Source: Candidatus Puniceispirillum sp.
GTDB taxonomy: Bacteria; Pseudomonadota; Alphaproteobacteria; Puniceispirillales; Puniceispirillaceae
Assembly: GCA_018668795.1 (NCBI GenBank)
Contig: JABJBD010000084.1
Span: 1 to 52,947, forward strand
DNA length: 52,947 nt
Reading direction: 5' to 3'
How positions within the stretch are numbered: the first letter of the stretch is position 1; every line of letters begins with the position of its first letter. A model generated the notes under the pieces. The model was not told the origin of the DNA and did not search any database. It saw only the letters and a program-made list of their open reading frames with translations. Below are positions 45,133 through 52,947 of this stretch, piece by piece. Position numbers and translations under genes: made by a program.

Positions 45133-45162
45133 TAAAAAACCCGCCAGTAATGCTGGCAGGTT
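45133..45162 (-). terminator. Rho-independent terminator of sodB
   Basis: On the minus strand AACCTGCCAG and CTGGCGGGTT pair as a 10-bp stem with one G-U pair around a CATTA loop, followed by a run of T. It begins 36 bases past the sodB stop. Confidence 0.85.
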
Positions 45163-45198
45163 TAATATGGGCGTGACTTTGATAATTGGTTATGAAGC

Positions 45199-45798
45199 CT
45201 ATAGTTGGGCGGCAACAAATTCCCAATTGACCAGATTATCGAGGAAATTCGACAGATAATCTGGACGTTTATTGCGGAAATCTATGTAATAGGAATGTTC
45301 CCATACATCACAACCTAACAATGCTGTCTGACCAAAGCATAAAGGATTAACACCATTTTCGGTTTTGGTGACTTGTAGGCTTCCATCTGTATTCTTGACC
45401 AGCCAGCACCAGCCAGAACCAAATTGCGAGGCACCTGCGGCTTTGAATTCATCGTTAAATCTATCAATGCTACCAAAGCTCTCAACCAGTGCTTTTTCCA
45501 ACTCGGATGGCATGGCTGTTTTGCCTGGGCCCATCATCTGCCAGAATTGCATATGGTTCCAGTGCTGTGACGCATTATTGAAGATACCGTTCTGCGCCAC
45601 CGCACCAGCTTGATATGTACCGGTAATGATATCCTCAAGAGACTTGTTTTCCCACTCGGTACCAGCAACCAGCTTGTTGCCATTTACGACATAGGCGTTG
45701 TGGTGCAGATCATGATGATACTCTAGGGTTTCTGCGCTCATGCCATGTCCGGCTAACGCATCATGTGAATAAGGTAGGTCGGGTAGTGTGAATGCCAT
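45199..45798 (-). CDS. sodB: superoxide dismutase, iron type
   Basis: A 199-residue Fe/Mn-family dismutase. Metal ligands are recognisable: His28 in EYHHDLHHNAY, the His in SQHWNHMQFW, and Asp and His in DVWEHSYYIDF. The Gln in NASQHWNH, at the position used by iron enzymes, argues for Fe rather than Mn. GGAGG lies 6 bases before the ATG at 45798; a longer in-frame extension has no similarity. It is monocistronic with its own terminator. Confidence 0.93.
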   Translation of the reverse strand: MAFTLPDLPYSHDALAGHGMSAETLEYHHDLHHNAYVVNGNKLVAGTEWENKSLEDIITGTYQAGAVAQNGIFNNASQHWNHMQFWQMMGPGKTAMPSELEKALVESFGSIDRFNDEFKAAGASQFGSGWCWLVKNTDGSLQVTKTENGVNPLCFGQTALLGCDVWEHSYYIDFRNKRPDYLSNFLDNLVNWEFVAAQL

Positions 45799-45954
45799 AT
45801 CAGCCTCCAGATGTTTCGAGAAGTTCAATCTACCTCTTCATACACCGCAATTCATTTTCGATAAACATTAAGATGAAAAAATGTATATTATTCTGGTAAC
45901 CAAATTGATGAACTGCCACCAGCGTGCGTGGCAAACAGGCAAGAGATCAGATAG

Positions 45955-46575
45955 ATGACCGACGAAAGCCATAACATGCTGGGCACAAAGCGCCAGCCCT
46001 ATATCGCGCCATTCCTTGGACTAGCACCAGAAATTGATGCGTCAGCCTTTGTCGCTGCAACCGCGGCCATCATTGGCGCTGTGCGTATTGGCAAAAACAG
46101 CAGCATCTGGCATCAGGTTACCGTGCGCGGCGATAATAATTATATCACCATCGGCGAAGGCACCAACATTCAGGATAATAGCTGCGTCCATATCGACAGC
46201 ATAAAATATCCAACAATCATCGGTAATTTTGCCACCATCGGACATAGCGCGATTATCCATGCCTGCACGATTGGCGATTATGGGTTTGTTGGTATGGGCG
46301 GCATTGTCATGGATGGAGCCACGATTGAAGATGCCGGCATGCTGGCGGCGGGCGGTATGTTAACGGCGGGCAAGACAATTCCGGCAGGCGAATTATGGGC
46401 TGACCGTCCAGCCAAGAAAATGCGTGATCTGACACCCAAAGAGTTGACCTTCAATCAACGTTCGGCGCATCATTATATCGAAGTCGCACGGGCGCATCGC
46501 CTTGGCAATGATGGCGCACCCTTTGATAATATGCATTTCCGCCCCTTGCCCCCCCTTACCAAAGAAACCGAATAA
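45955..46575 (+). CDS. gamma-carbonic anhydrase-like hexapeptide-repeat protein
   Basis: A 206-residue left-handed beta-helix protein with isoleucine-patch repeats and the three zinc-type His residues seen in the family (HIDS, IGHSAIIHAC). It matches the YrdA/PaaY/CaiE group, which includes carbonic anhydrases and thioesterases. Although CaiE belongs to carnitine operons, this gene lies 37 kb from the carnitine cluster, so a general gamma-CA role is more likely. It starts at the ATG at 45955. Confidence 0.87.
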   Translation: MTDESHNMLGTKRQPYIAPFLGLAPEIDASAFVAATAAIIGAVRIGKNSSIWHQVTVRGDNNYITIGEGTNIQDNSCVHIDSIKYPTIIGNFATIGHSAIIHACTIGDYGFVGMGGIVMDGATIEDAGMLAAGGMLTAGKTIPAGELWADRPAKKMRDLTPKELTFNQRSAHHYIEVARAHRLGNDGAPFDNMHFRPLPPLTKETE

Positions 46576-46647
46576 CTTGCAAATGATGCATGCTAGGTGC
46601 ATGAAACAGATCTAACAGACCCTTAAGACATAAGTGGAGATAATCCG

Positions 46648-48099
46648 ATGCAATTAAATAATCCTGCTCTTTTGAAATCCGAAGCCTATATCAATGGTGC
46701 ATGGGTATCTGCGGCTGATGGAAAAACATTTGCTGTGCGCAATCCAGCGTCAGGCGAAGTGATTGCAAATGTTGCTGATCTGGGCGCTGCCGAAACCACA
46801 GCAGCGATTGACGCATCGGTGCCAGCGCAAAAGGCATGGGCCGCACGCACCGCCAAAGACCGCGCCACGGTCATGCGCAAATGGTATGATCTGGCCATGG
46901 CCAATGCTGACGACCTTGCCGTGATCCTGACCGCTGAAATGGGCAAGCCATTAAGTGAAGCCAAAGGTGAAATTGCCTATGGTTCCAGCTTTATTGACTG
47001 GTTTGCCGAAGAAGCACGCCGGATTAGCGGTGACGTGCTGGAAAGCCCTATACCAGGCAAGCGTATGCTTACATTAAAACAGCCAATTGGTGTATTTGGC
47101 GCGATCACACCGTGGAATTTTCCAAATGCCATGATCACCCGTAAAGTCGCCCCCGGCATTGCCGCAGGATGTGCCTGTGTATTAAAACCGGCAGAACAGA
47201 CGCCTCTTTCCGCTCTTGCATTGGCTGTGTTAGCGCATGAAGCAGGCATTCCAGCAGGTGTTTTAAACATTGTTACTGGTATGGACGCTCCCGCCATCGG
47301 CAAAGCCTTATGCGATGATACGCGTATCCGCAAGATGACCTTTACCGGATCAACCGAAGTTGGTCGCATCTTGATGCGTGAATGCGCTGACACGGTTAAG
47401 AAGATGAGTCTTGAGCTAGGCGGCAACGCACCCCTGATTGTTTTTGATGATGCCAATCTTGATGACGCTGTCGAAGGGGCATTATTATCAAAATTCCGTA
47501 ATGCAGGACAGACCTGTGTCTGTGCAAACCGGATTTTTGTTCAAGATGGCATTTATGATGCCTTTGCCAAACAGCTAACCGAACGCGTCGCCAGCATGAA
47601 AGTTGGTGACGGCATGGATGCAGGCGTCGAACAGGGGCCAATCATCGATGAACAGGGCTTTGCCAAAATCGTTGCGCATATTGATGACGCCCGTGCCAAA
47701 GGCGCGACGGTGACAACGGGCGGCGTTCCACATGAACGCGGCGGCACTTTCTTTGCCCCCACCGTTCTGACAGACATGGATCATTCGATGCGGTTATTCA
47801 GCGAAGAAACCTTCGGGCCTGTTGCTGGCTTGTTCAAATTCTCCGATGAAGCCGAGGTCATCGCCGCCGCCAATGACACCGAATTTGGTCTGGCGGCCTA
47901 TCTATTTACCAAAGATGTAGCACGCCTGTTCCGCGTCAGCGAGGCGCTTGAATATGGCATTGTTTCGGTCAATACGGGCATTTTCTCATCCGAGGTAGGG
48001 CCTTTTGGCGGCGTCAAGAATTCGGGGCTTGGCCGCGAGGGTTCAAAATACGGCATCGATGAATTTCTGGAAATCAAATTGCTCTGCATTGGTGACTAG
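46648..48099 (+). CDS. gabD: succinate-semialdehyde dehydrogenase
   Basis: A 483-residue aldehyde dehydrogenase of the GabD group. It has ITPWNFPNAMITRKVAPGIAAG, catalytic Glu256 in SLELGGNAP, catalytic Cys290 in RNAGQTCVCANR and the C-terminal GREGSKYGIDEFLE, all as in NADP-dependent succinate-semialdehyde dehydrogenases. It oxidises succinate semialdehyde to succinate, though glutarate semialdehyde is also possible. It is transcribed after the gamma-CA gene (72-base gap) and ends before a bidirectional terminator. Confidence 0.88.
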   Translation: MQLNNPALLKSEAYINGAWVSAADGKTFAVRNPASGEVIANVADLGAAETTAAIDASVPAQKAWAARTAKDRATVMRKWYDLAMANADDLAVILTAEMGKPLSEAKGEIAYGSSFIDWFAEEARRISGDVLESPIPGKRMLTLKQPIGVFGAITPWNFPNAMITRKVAPGIAAGCACVLKPAEQTPLSALALAVLAHEAGIPAGVLNIVTGMDAPAIGKALCDDTRIRKMTFTGSTEVGRILMRECADTVKKMSLELGGNAPLIVFDDANLDDAVEGALLSKFRNAGQTCVCANRIFVQDGIYDAFAKQLTERVASMKVGDGMDAGVEQGPIIDEQGFAKIVAHIDDARAKGATVTTGGVPHERGGTFFAPTVLTDMDHSMRLFSEETFGPVAGLFKFSDEAEVIAAANDTEFGLAAYLFTKDVARLFRVSEALEYGIVSVNTGIFSSEVGPFGGVKNSGLGREGSKYGIDEFLEIKLLCIGD

Positions 48100-48122
48100 C
48101 CTCTGCATGACAATAATCATAC

Positions 48123-48149
48123 AAAAGGCCGGATCATTCCGGCCTTTTT
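48123..48149. terminator. bidirectional Rho-independent terminator
   Basis: A perfect 11-bp stem (AAAAGGCCGGA with TCCGGCCTTTT) and a 4-base loop, flanked by A and T runs. It serves the convergent gabD and HIBADH-family genes. Confidence 0.9.
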
Positions 48150-48169
48150 CATGCGTCATATTCTAACAG

Positions 48170-49039
48170 CTAGCTTTTTCGCAATCGCCGGATCAGGCTG
48201 GATGTATCATTCCGGCCATAGCCATTTTCACTCAGCTCATCATAATATCCAGCGACAATTTTCGTAACAGGCAAAGGCGCACCATTCTGCGCGGCCTCGG
48301 TCAGACAGATCCGCAAATCCTTGCGCATCCAGTCAACGGCAAAACCGAAATCAAACTCATCTGCCACCATCGTATGGCCGCGATTGACCATCTGCCATGA
48401 TTGCGCCGCCCCGCCTGAGATTGCCTCCAGCAATTTATCGGTATCAAGACCGGCCTCAGCCGCGAAATTCAATGCCTCGGACAGCCCCTGAACCAAACCA
48501 GCAATACAGATTTGATTCGCCATCTTGGCTTGTTGGCCTTTGCCAGCCCCGCCCATATGCACAACGCGCGCACTATAGCATTCGATCACGGGCAATGCCG
48601 CCGAAAAGGCAGTATCATCACCACCAATCATCACCGTTAACTTGCCATTTTCGGCACCTGCCTGACCGCCTGAAACAGGCGCATCGAGCGATGAAAAATT
48701 ACGTTCGCGCGCGGCGGCATCAAGTTGCCGGGCGACATCCGCCGACACCGTACTATTATCAATATAGACAGCGCCTTCACGCATCGCGCCAAACGCACCA
48801 TCGGTGCCCAGTGCTACGGCCAGCGCATCCGGATCATCGCCAACACAAGCAAAAACAAAGTCCGCATCAGCTGCTGCTAAAGCAGGTGTCGAAGCCAAAG
48901 CTCCACCATGTTTGGCCACCCAGTTTTCGGCTTTTGATGCGGTGCGGTTATAAACCGTAACATCATGTCCCGCCGCAGCGATATGACCTGCCATGGGGAA
49001 TCCCATAACACCTAGACCCAGAAATGCTACCTTTGCCAT
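48170..49039 (-). CDS. beta-hydroxyacid dehydrogenase (HIBADH family)
   Basis: A 289-residue NAD(P) oxidoreductase. It has Rossmann motif GLGVMGFPMAGHI, substrate motif DAPVSGGQAGAENGKLT and the catalytic Lys in GGAGKGQQAKMANQI. Family members reduce or oxidise 3-hydroxyisobutyrate, tartronate semialdehyde, succinate semialdehyde or 3-hydroxypropionate. The convergent gabD suggests a semialdehyde, but that is weak evidence. It starts at the ATG at 49039. Confidence 0.85.
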   Translation of the reverse strand: MAKVAFLGLGVMGFPMAGHIAAAGHDVTVYNRTASKAENWVAKHGGALASTPALAAADADFVFACVGDDPDALAVALGTDGAFGAMREGAVYIDNSTVSADVARQLDAAARERNFSSLDAPVSGGQAGAENGKLTVMIGGDDTAFSAALPVIECYSARVVHMGGAGKGQQAKMANQICIAGLVQGLSEALNFAAEAGLDTDKLLEAISGGAAQSWQMVNRGHTMVADEFDFGFAVDWMRKDLRICLTEAAQNGAPLPVTKIVAGYYDELSENGYGRNDTSSLIRRLRKS

Positions 49040-49176
49040 TTGACTACCCTCTGATTGTTCTAAAATATTTTGTTGACGTTGAATTGAACCTAGTCATTTC
49101 GCGAATGCTGACTATACTCGGCATGCAAATAACATTCGCCTCCGGGCCATCCAATCAAGCGGGAATAGTTTACCTC

Positions 49177-49719
49177 ATGACTGTATTGTCCAGCCAGCAC
49201 GAAATTGAAATACTGATTACCGAAACTGAGATTGCGGCCCGCACCAATCAACTGGCGCATATTATTTCGGATCATTACAAAGGAACCGAACAGCTTGTGG
49301 TCGTCGGATTGCTTCGCGGATCGTTCATTTTTATTGCTGATTTAGTGCGCCGCCTTGACCTGCCTGTCGAAGTCGATTTCATGACCGTGTCATCCTATGG
49401 CGACAAGATGGAATCATCACGTATGGTTCGTATCCTGAATGACCTTGACGGTTCGATCAAAGGTCGTGATGTGCTGATCGTCGAAGACATCATCGATACG
49501 GGCCATACATTGTCACAGGTTTTTAAAATTCTGCAGACGCGCCAGCCAAAATCGATTGCTATTTGCACATTGTTGAACAAACCATCACGGCGCGAAGTCG
49601 AAGTCGATATTGACTGGATCGGGTTTGATATACCGGATGAGTTCGTTATTGGCTATGGCATCGATTTCGCCCAGCAAGGTCGCAACCTTCCCCATATTGG
49701 GATTGTAAAAAAATCCTAG
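49177..49719 (+). CDS. hpt: hypoxanthine phosphoribosyltransferase
   Basis: A 180-residue type I phosphoribosyltransferase with GLLRGSFIFIADLVR, FMTVSSYGD and the PRPP motif VLIVEDIIDTGHTL. It salvages hypoxanthine and guanine. The ATG at 49177 fits the family start; the frame extends upstream to 49024 but that part shows no similarity. The ribosome site is weak. It is convergent with dddP across 59 bases containing two short inverted repeats without a T-run. Confidence 0.9.
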   Translation: MTVLSSQHEIEILITETEIAARTNQLAHIISDHYKGTEQLVVVGLLRGSFIFIADLVRRLDLPVEVDFMTVSSYGDKMESSRMVRILNDLDGSIKGRDVLIVEDIIDTGHTLSQVFKILQTRQPKSIAICTLLNKPSRREVEVDIDWIGFDIPDEFVIGYGIDFAQQGRNLPHIGIVKKS

Positions 49720-49778
49720 GCTCTTCCTGCACAGGAAACTGTCACGGTGATGCGCCACAGTGACACCCTAAGCTAGCT

Positions 49779-51107
49779 TTAGGACAGAAACGCATCTTCG
49801 TAACGGTACGTTGATAGCGGAACAGCACCTTGATCGGTCACCACCACCTGTTCTTCCAATTTCACGCCATCACGGCCATCAACGGCGCCGACATAGGCTT
49901 CGACACATAACGTCATGCCAACTTCAAAACAGCCACCATAACCGTGATGTTCAACATCTTCGGGGTAGCGCACAGATGGATATTCGTCACAAAGCCCAAC
50001 ACCATGTGCCAGCACACCATAACGTAAAGCACGATAGTCTTCGGGTAACCGATGTGCGATTCGGGTCATGTCTGAAAACCGCATGCCTGGCTCGATCAGG
50101 CCGATATTGGTCATCACATGGTCATAGGCCACTTGATAAAGCCGCTTTTGTTCATCGCTTGGCGTGCCATCACCCACCAGCCATGTTCGTGAAATATCAC
50201 AGCAATAACCATAGGTGCCCACAAGGTCGGTATCAAATGCCATTAGATCACCGTCCTGCATGATACGGGGACCACATTCCTGAAACCATGGATTGGTGCG
50301 CGGACCTGACGACAGAATACGTGTTTCTATCCATTCACCTCCACGTTTGATATTGCCAGCATGCAATATTGACCATAATTCATTTTCGCTAATGCCGGCA
50401 CGCATCACTTCACGCATTTCTTCAACCGCTAGTTCGCACGTGGCAATTGCACAGCGCATAGCATTCAATTCATTTTCATTTTTGATAGAGCGCCCATGCT
50501 CGGTCAGCACTTGCCCTTCAAGCACCTCGACACCCAGCCCAACCAAGGCGGCATAGCCAAGATTTTCCATTTTATCGACAGCAAGACGTTTATTGCCTGG
50601 TGCATAGCTGTGCATAATATCGATTATCTGATCAGCAAAGGCTTTGGCCGCTTCAGCCGTTCTGTCACCTGTTTCAAAATAAAAGAAACTGGCACCACTG
50701 CGCAATTCGCCTACCAATGGCAAATGCGCTGACAGATGTTCACAATTATGAAAGTCCCACAGAATCACATTGCCTTCAGGCGGCACAAAACAGGCGCGCG
50801 CCATATTATGCGATGTCCATAGTTGCATATTGGTTGTGTCAGTTGCATAACGTATATTCAGCGGATCAAACAGCAAAAGACCTGCACAATCATGTTTGCG
50901 GATCTGTTGTTGTAAACGCTCAAGACGATAGGCGCGCAAAGCGGGCATGTCTGGCACTGTCAAACCCAGCTTTGCCCATTCATCAAAAGCCAACGCTGAT
51001 GGGCCTATTTCCACCCGATCATTATTATCAGGCGTATTATCCGGTTTTAAATGTGAACGCCGCGTTGGATCAATTTTGCGGTTGGAACCGACAATCAACT
51101 GGTTCAT
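49779..51107 (-). CDS. dddP: DMSP lyase DddP (M24 peptidase fold)
   Basis: A 442-residue M24-fold protein. It resembles DddP of roseobacters from its N-terminus (DNTPDNNDRVEIGP) through LLLFDPLNIRYATDTTNMQLW to GGEWIETRILSSGPRTNPW. The metal ligands known for DddP are all in place (Asp292, Asp294, Asp304, His368, Glu403, Glu418), as are Tyr363 and Asp374 near the active site. It cleaves DMSP to dimethyl sulfide and acrylate. The ATG at 51107 follows GGAGG. acuI lies 90 bases upstream on the same strand, so both form a DMSP cleavage unit. Confidence 0.93.
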   Translation of the reverse strand: MNQLIVGSNRKIDPTRRSHLKPDNTPDNNDRVEIGPSALAFDEWAKLGLTVPDMPALRAYRLERLQQQIRKHDCAGLLLFDPLNIRYATDTTNMQLWTSHNMARACFVPPEGNVILWDFHNCEHLSAHLPLVGELRSGASFFYFETGDRTAEAAKAFADQIIDIMHSYAPGNKRLAVDKMENLGYAALVGLGVEVLEGQVLTEHGRSIKNENELNAMRCAIATCELAVEEMREVMRAGISENELWSILHAGNIKRGGEWIETRILSSGPRTNPWFQECGPRIMQDGDLMAFDTDLVGTYGYCCDISRTWLVGDGTPSDEQKRLYQVAYDHVMTNIGLIEPGMRFSDMTRIAHRLPEDYRALRYGVLAHGVGLCDEYPSVRYPEDVEHHGYGGCFEVGMTLCVEAYVGAVDGRDGVKLEEQVVVTDQGAVPLSTYRYEDAFLS

Positions 51108-51197
51108 TGCGCCCTCCAGAATGACTCTATAATCACACGCTGAACCGGTTTTTAAAAATCAGCAAGCATTTTTTGCGCACTGACTTGCCAGCATAAA

Positions 51198-52196
51198 TCA
51201 GCTATTCACATCAACAAGAACACGCCCCTGAATGCGGCCTTTGAGAATGTCAGCACAATGGCCAGGGACATCCGCCAAACCAACAACCGTAACAGCATCA
51301 TTCAGCTTGTCGATCGGCAGATCACTAGCAATGCGTGCCCATGCTTGAACACGTCGTTCATAGGGACATGAAGCCGAATCGATCCCAATCAGACCAACGC
51401 CGCGAAGCAGAAAAGGAATAACCGTCGTTGCTAAAGAATTACCGCCCGCATTGCCGACCGCCGCAACCGTTGCATTGGGTTTCATCTGCGTCAGAACACG
51501 TGCCAGAATTTTACCGCCAACAGCATCAATACAGCCTGCCCACCGAGCAGACTCAAGTGGCCGCCCTGTTTCCTCTTCAAGTTCGGTACGTGCGATAATA
51601 CTGCTTGCACCAAGGCCCATCAGATAATTGGCAATATCTGGGCGTCCTGTCATCGCTGTGACCTCATAACCTGTTGCGGCCAGCAACGCTGCGGCAATTG
51701 ATCCAACGCCGCCACCGGCACCTGTCAACAGAATCTCACCATCACCCTTTTGTAATCCACGATCTTCCAGCGTCAGAATAGACAGCATTGCGGTCAGACC
51801 TGCCGTGCCAACCGACATCGCGTCGCGTGTTGTCAAACCTTTGGGAAGTGGCACCAGCCAGTCCGCCTTCACTTTGGCGCGCTGGGCAAAGCCGCCCCAC
51901 CATATTTCGCCAACCCGCCAGCCTGTTAAAATAACCTTATCGCCTGCACGATAACGATCATCCTCACTAGAAATAACCTCACCTGCAAAATCAATGCCCG
52001 GGATATGCGGATAGCTTTTCACCAGACCACGTTGACCGGCAAAACACAGGCCATCTTTATAATTAACAGTCGAATATTCAACAGCAATCAACACCTCGCC
52101 TTCAGCAGGCAATTCAGATTCATCAAGTTGCTCGACAGCGTGGCTAAGGTTTTCATCCTCATCACGGTTTAGGACAAGGGCGTTAAATTTTGACAT
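51198..52196 (-). CDS. acuI: acrylyl-CoA reductase (NADPH)
   Basis: A 332-residue medium-chain dehydrogenase/reductase of the AcuI/YhdH group without zinc sites. It has STVNYKDGLCFAGQRG, PHIPGIDFAGEV, LTGWRVGEIWWGGFAQ and the cofactor loop TGAGGGVGSIAAAL. It reduces toxic acryloyl-CoA to propionyl-CoA, the fate of acrylate released by DddP encoded downstream. The ATG at 52196 follows GGAGA; an in-frame extension to 52256 has no similarity. A 299-base gap upstream, shared with the divergent SiaB-like gene, is AT-rich near 52420-52470 and shows no clear operator. Confidence 0.93.
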   Translation of the reverse strand: MSKFNALVLNRDEDENLSHAVEQLDESELPAEGEVLIAVEYSTVNYKDGLCFAGQRGLVKSYPHIPGIDFAGEVISSEDDRYRAGDKVILTGWRVGEIWWGGFAQRAKVKADWLVPLPKGLTTRDAMSVGTAGLTAMLSILTLEDRGLQKGDGEILLTGAGGGVGSIAAALLAATGYEVTAMTGRPDIANYLMGLGASSIIARTELEEETGRPLESARWAGCIDAVGGKILARVLTQMKPNATVAAVGNAGGNSLATTVIPFLLRGVGLIGIDSASCPYERRVQAWARIASDLPIDKLNDAVTVVGLADVPGHCADILKGRIQGRVLVDVNS

Positions 52197-52495
52197 GGGT
52201 TTCTCCGCTATCTTTGACTGAGTGCCTTCGCTTAATCTAAGCGCAGATAACAGCAATTTTGGCCGCCTCTGCCAAGCCCAAATCGGCTAATGGCTACTTT
52301 TTCTGGCACTCAAACCTTGCTTGTCACACAATATAGTTTTTCACAGGCATGTTCGGATTGATTAGCAGAAACGCCATAAAGACATGGTAATAAAGCCATC
52401 TCACCATCCAAATTAGAAAAAACTTGAGTAAAACCTTAATTAGAAAGATTATTTATTTAGAGCAATTCATAGGGTGATAATAACAGGCGATTACT

Positions 52496-52947
52496 ATGGA
52501 CTTCGAAAAATTTAACAAATTTGGGTCGCTTTTGCTGAAAGACGAATTTGTTTTGAGCTACAGCGGATACGCATCCGAAGATGTTTTGCACTCTATGGGT
52601 GACACTCTGCGCCATAGGCTGGGCGATCACACCGATGATAAAGGCAAAGTCAAACATGTCTTCTCGGTCTTTGTCGAACTCATGCAAAATCTGATCCGTT
52701 ATGGTGCCCAAGGACCGCACCCGACCCCAAAGACGGGAAACCGTCAAGCCTTTGGCTTGATCATGGTTGTACAGAATGGCAGCTCGATTGAGGTCATGTC
52801 AGGAAATTATGTTTCAAAAAATGAAGCAAATGACTTGGTAAATAGAGTTAACGAACTCAATGATAAATCCCCAGAGCAATTACGAGCGCTTTATCGGGAA
52901 AAATTAAGACAACCACCGCATGAAGGAAGCAAAGGTGCCTCGATAGG
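52496..52947 (+). CDS. SiaB-family protein kinase-like protein (3' truncated)
   Basis: The frame is open from the ATG at 52496 to the window end (150 codons), so the 3' end is missing. Motifs resemble SiaB/DUF6272 kinases: YSGYASEDVLHSMGDTL, the N-box-like VFVELMQNLIRYG and the glycine-rich GSKGASI at the edge. In Pseudomonas, SiaB phosphorylates the anti-sigma antagonist SiaC in a module that controls aggregation with SiaA phosphatase and the SiaD diguanylate cyclase. Whether such partners follow lies beyond the window. AACAGGCG precedes the start. Confidence 0.7.
   Translation, partial: MDFEKFNKFGSLLLKDEFVLSYSGYASEDVLHSMGDTLRHRLGDHTDDKGKVKHVFSVFVELMQNLIRYGAQGPHPTPKTGNRQAFGLIMVVQNGSSIEVMSGNYVSKNEANDLVNRVNELNDKSPEQLRALYREKLRQPPHEGSKGASI

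Noticed and set aside
45955..46575. Assignment of the hexapeptide protein as CaiE of the carnitine pathway
   Set aside because: It is far from the carnitine cluster and its motifs fit the general gamma-carbonic anhydrase group equally well.
46977..47456. 159-codon minus-strand frame inside gabD
   Set aside because: Antisense shadow of a clear aldehyde dehydrogenase with catalytic residues.
48397..48960. 187-codon plus-strand frame antisense to the HIBADH-family gene
   Set aside because: Composition is rich in His, Pro, Arg and Gln with no domain, and it lies wholly inside a well-supported gene on the other strand.
49738..49782. Inverted repeats between hpt and dddP as a terminator
   Set aside because: Stems are interrupted and no T-run follows on either strand.
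1..52947. tRNA, rRNA, CRISPR arrays, insertion sequences, integrases, prophage
   Set aside because: None seen in any intergenic gap; gaps are all under about 300 bases.

Overview
The window looks like part of the chromosome of a marine alphaproteobacterium, most likely the SAR116 clade (Candidatus Puniceispirillum-like). This is inferred from the gene set: a DddP-type DMSP lyase next to acrylyl-CoA reductase, a carnitine/betaine catabolic cluster, a GapR homologue, a DUF1244 protein, an IalB protein, a Fe-type SOD, and a GC content that looks close to half. I could run no database search, so taxon and functions rest on motif recognition and remembered family sequences. No rRNA, tRNA, CRISPR array, transposase, integrase or phage gene was seen. 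The first and last genes run off the window.

Layout. (1) 1-8393, plus strand: a carnitine / gamma-butyrobetaine type cluster. It holds an ADP-forming acyl-CoA synthetase (5' truncated), two CaiD-like crotonases, L-carnitine dehydrogenase, a BKACE (3-oxoacid cleavage) enzyme, an acyl-CoA dehydrogenase and a second ADP-forming acyl-CoA synthetase. (2) 8390-15024, minus strand: an aldehyde dehydrogenase, a Delta1-piperideine/pyrroline-2-carboxylate reductase-like enzyme, a ProU-type betaine ABC importer (proV, proW, proX) and a class II aldolase. (3) 15274-21547: a betaine aldehyde dehydrogenase, a GT4 glycosyltransferase overlapping an Lrp/AsnC regulator, two RNA methyltransferase-type genes and a GATase1-AraC regulator of the GbdR/CdhR type. 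(4) 21589-25926, minus strand: methylmalonyl-CoA mutase (mutA, mutB) followed by sufE. (5) 25994-49719: mostly housekeeping genes (GT39-like transferase, mntR, gapR, pyrF, tandem cold-shock protein, MFS carrier, trxB, M23 protein, fba-fbp, BI-1, rlmN, ialB, tesA with divergent ybbA-ybbP, argG, sodB, gamma-carbonic anhydrase, gabD, a HIBADH-family gene, hpt). (6) 49779-52196, minus strand: acuI-dddP for DMSP cleavage. A truncated SiaB-like gene diverges from it at the right end.

How the parts fit (inference). A quaternary-amine or sulfonium osmolyte enters through ProXWV. Gamma-butyrobetaine or carnitine would be CoA-activated, desaturated, hydrated, oxidised to 3-dehydrocarnitine and cleaved to betainyl-CoA and acetoacetate. 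DddP would cleave DMSP to DMS and acrylate. After CoA activation, AcuI would give propionyl-CoA, whose carbon re-enters the TCA cycle through the methylmalonyl-CoA mutase encoded in the same window. The window thus brings together functions for two marine osmolytes. The most unusual parts are the all-in-one carnitine cluster with ADP-forming ligases and duplicated CaiD paralogues, and the coupling of a cyclic-imine reductase to the betaine importer.
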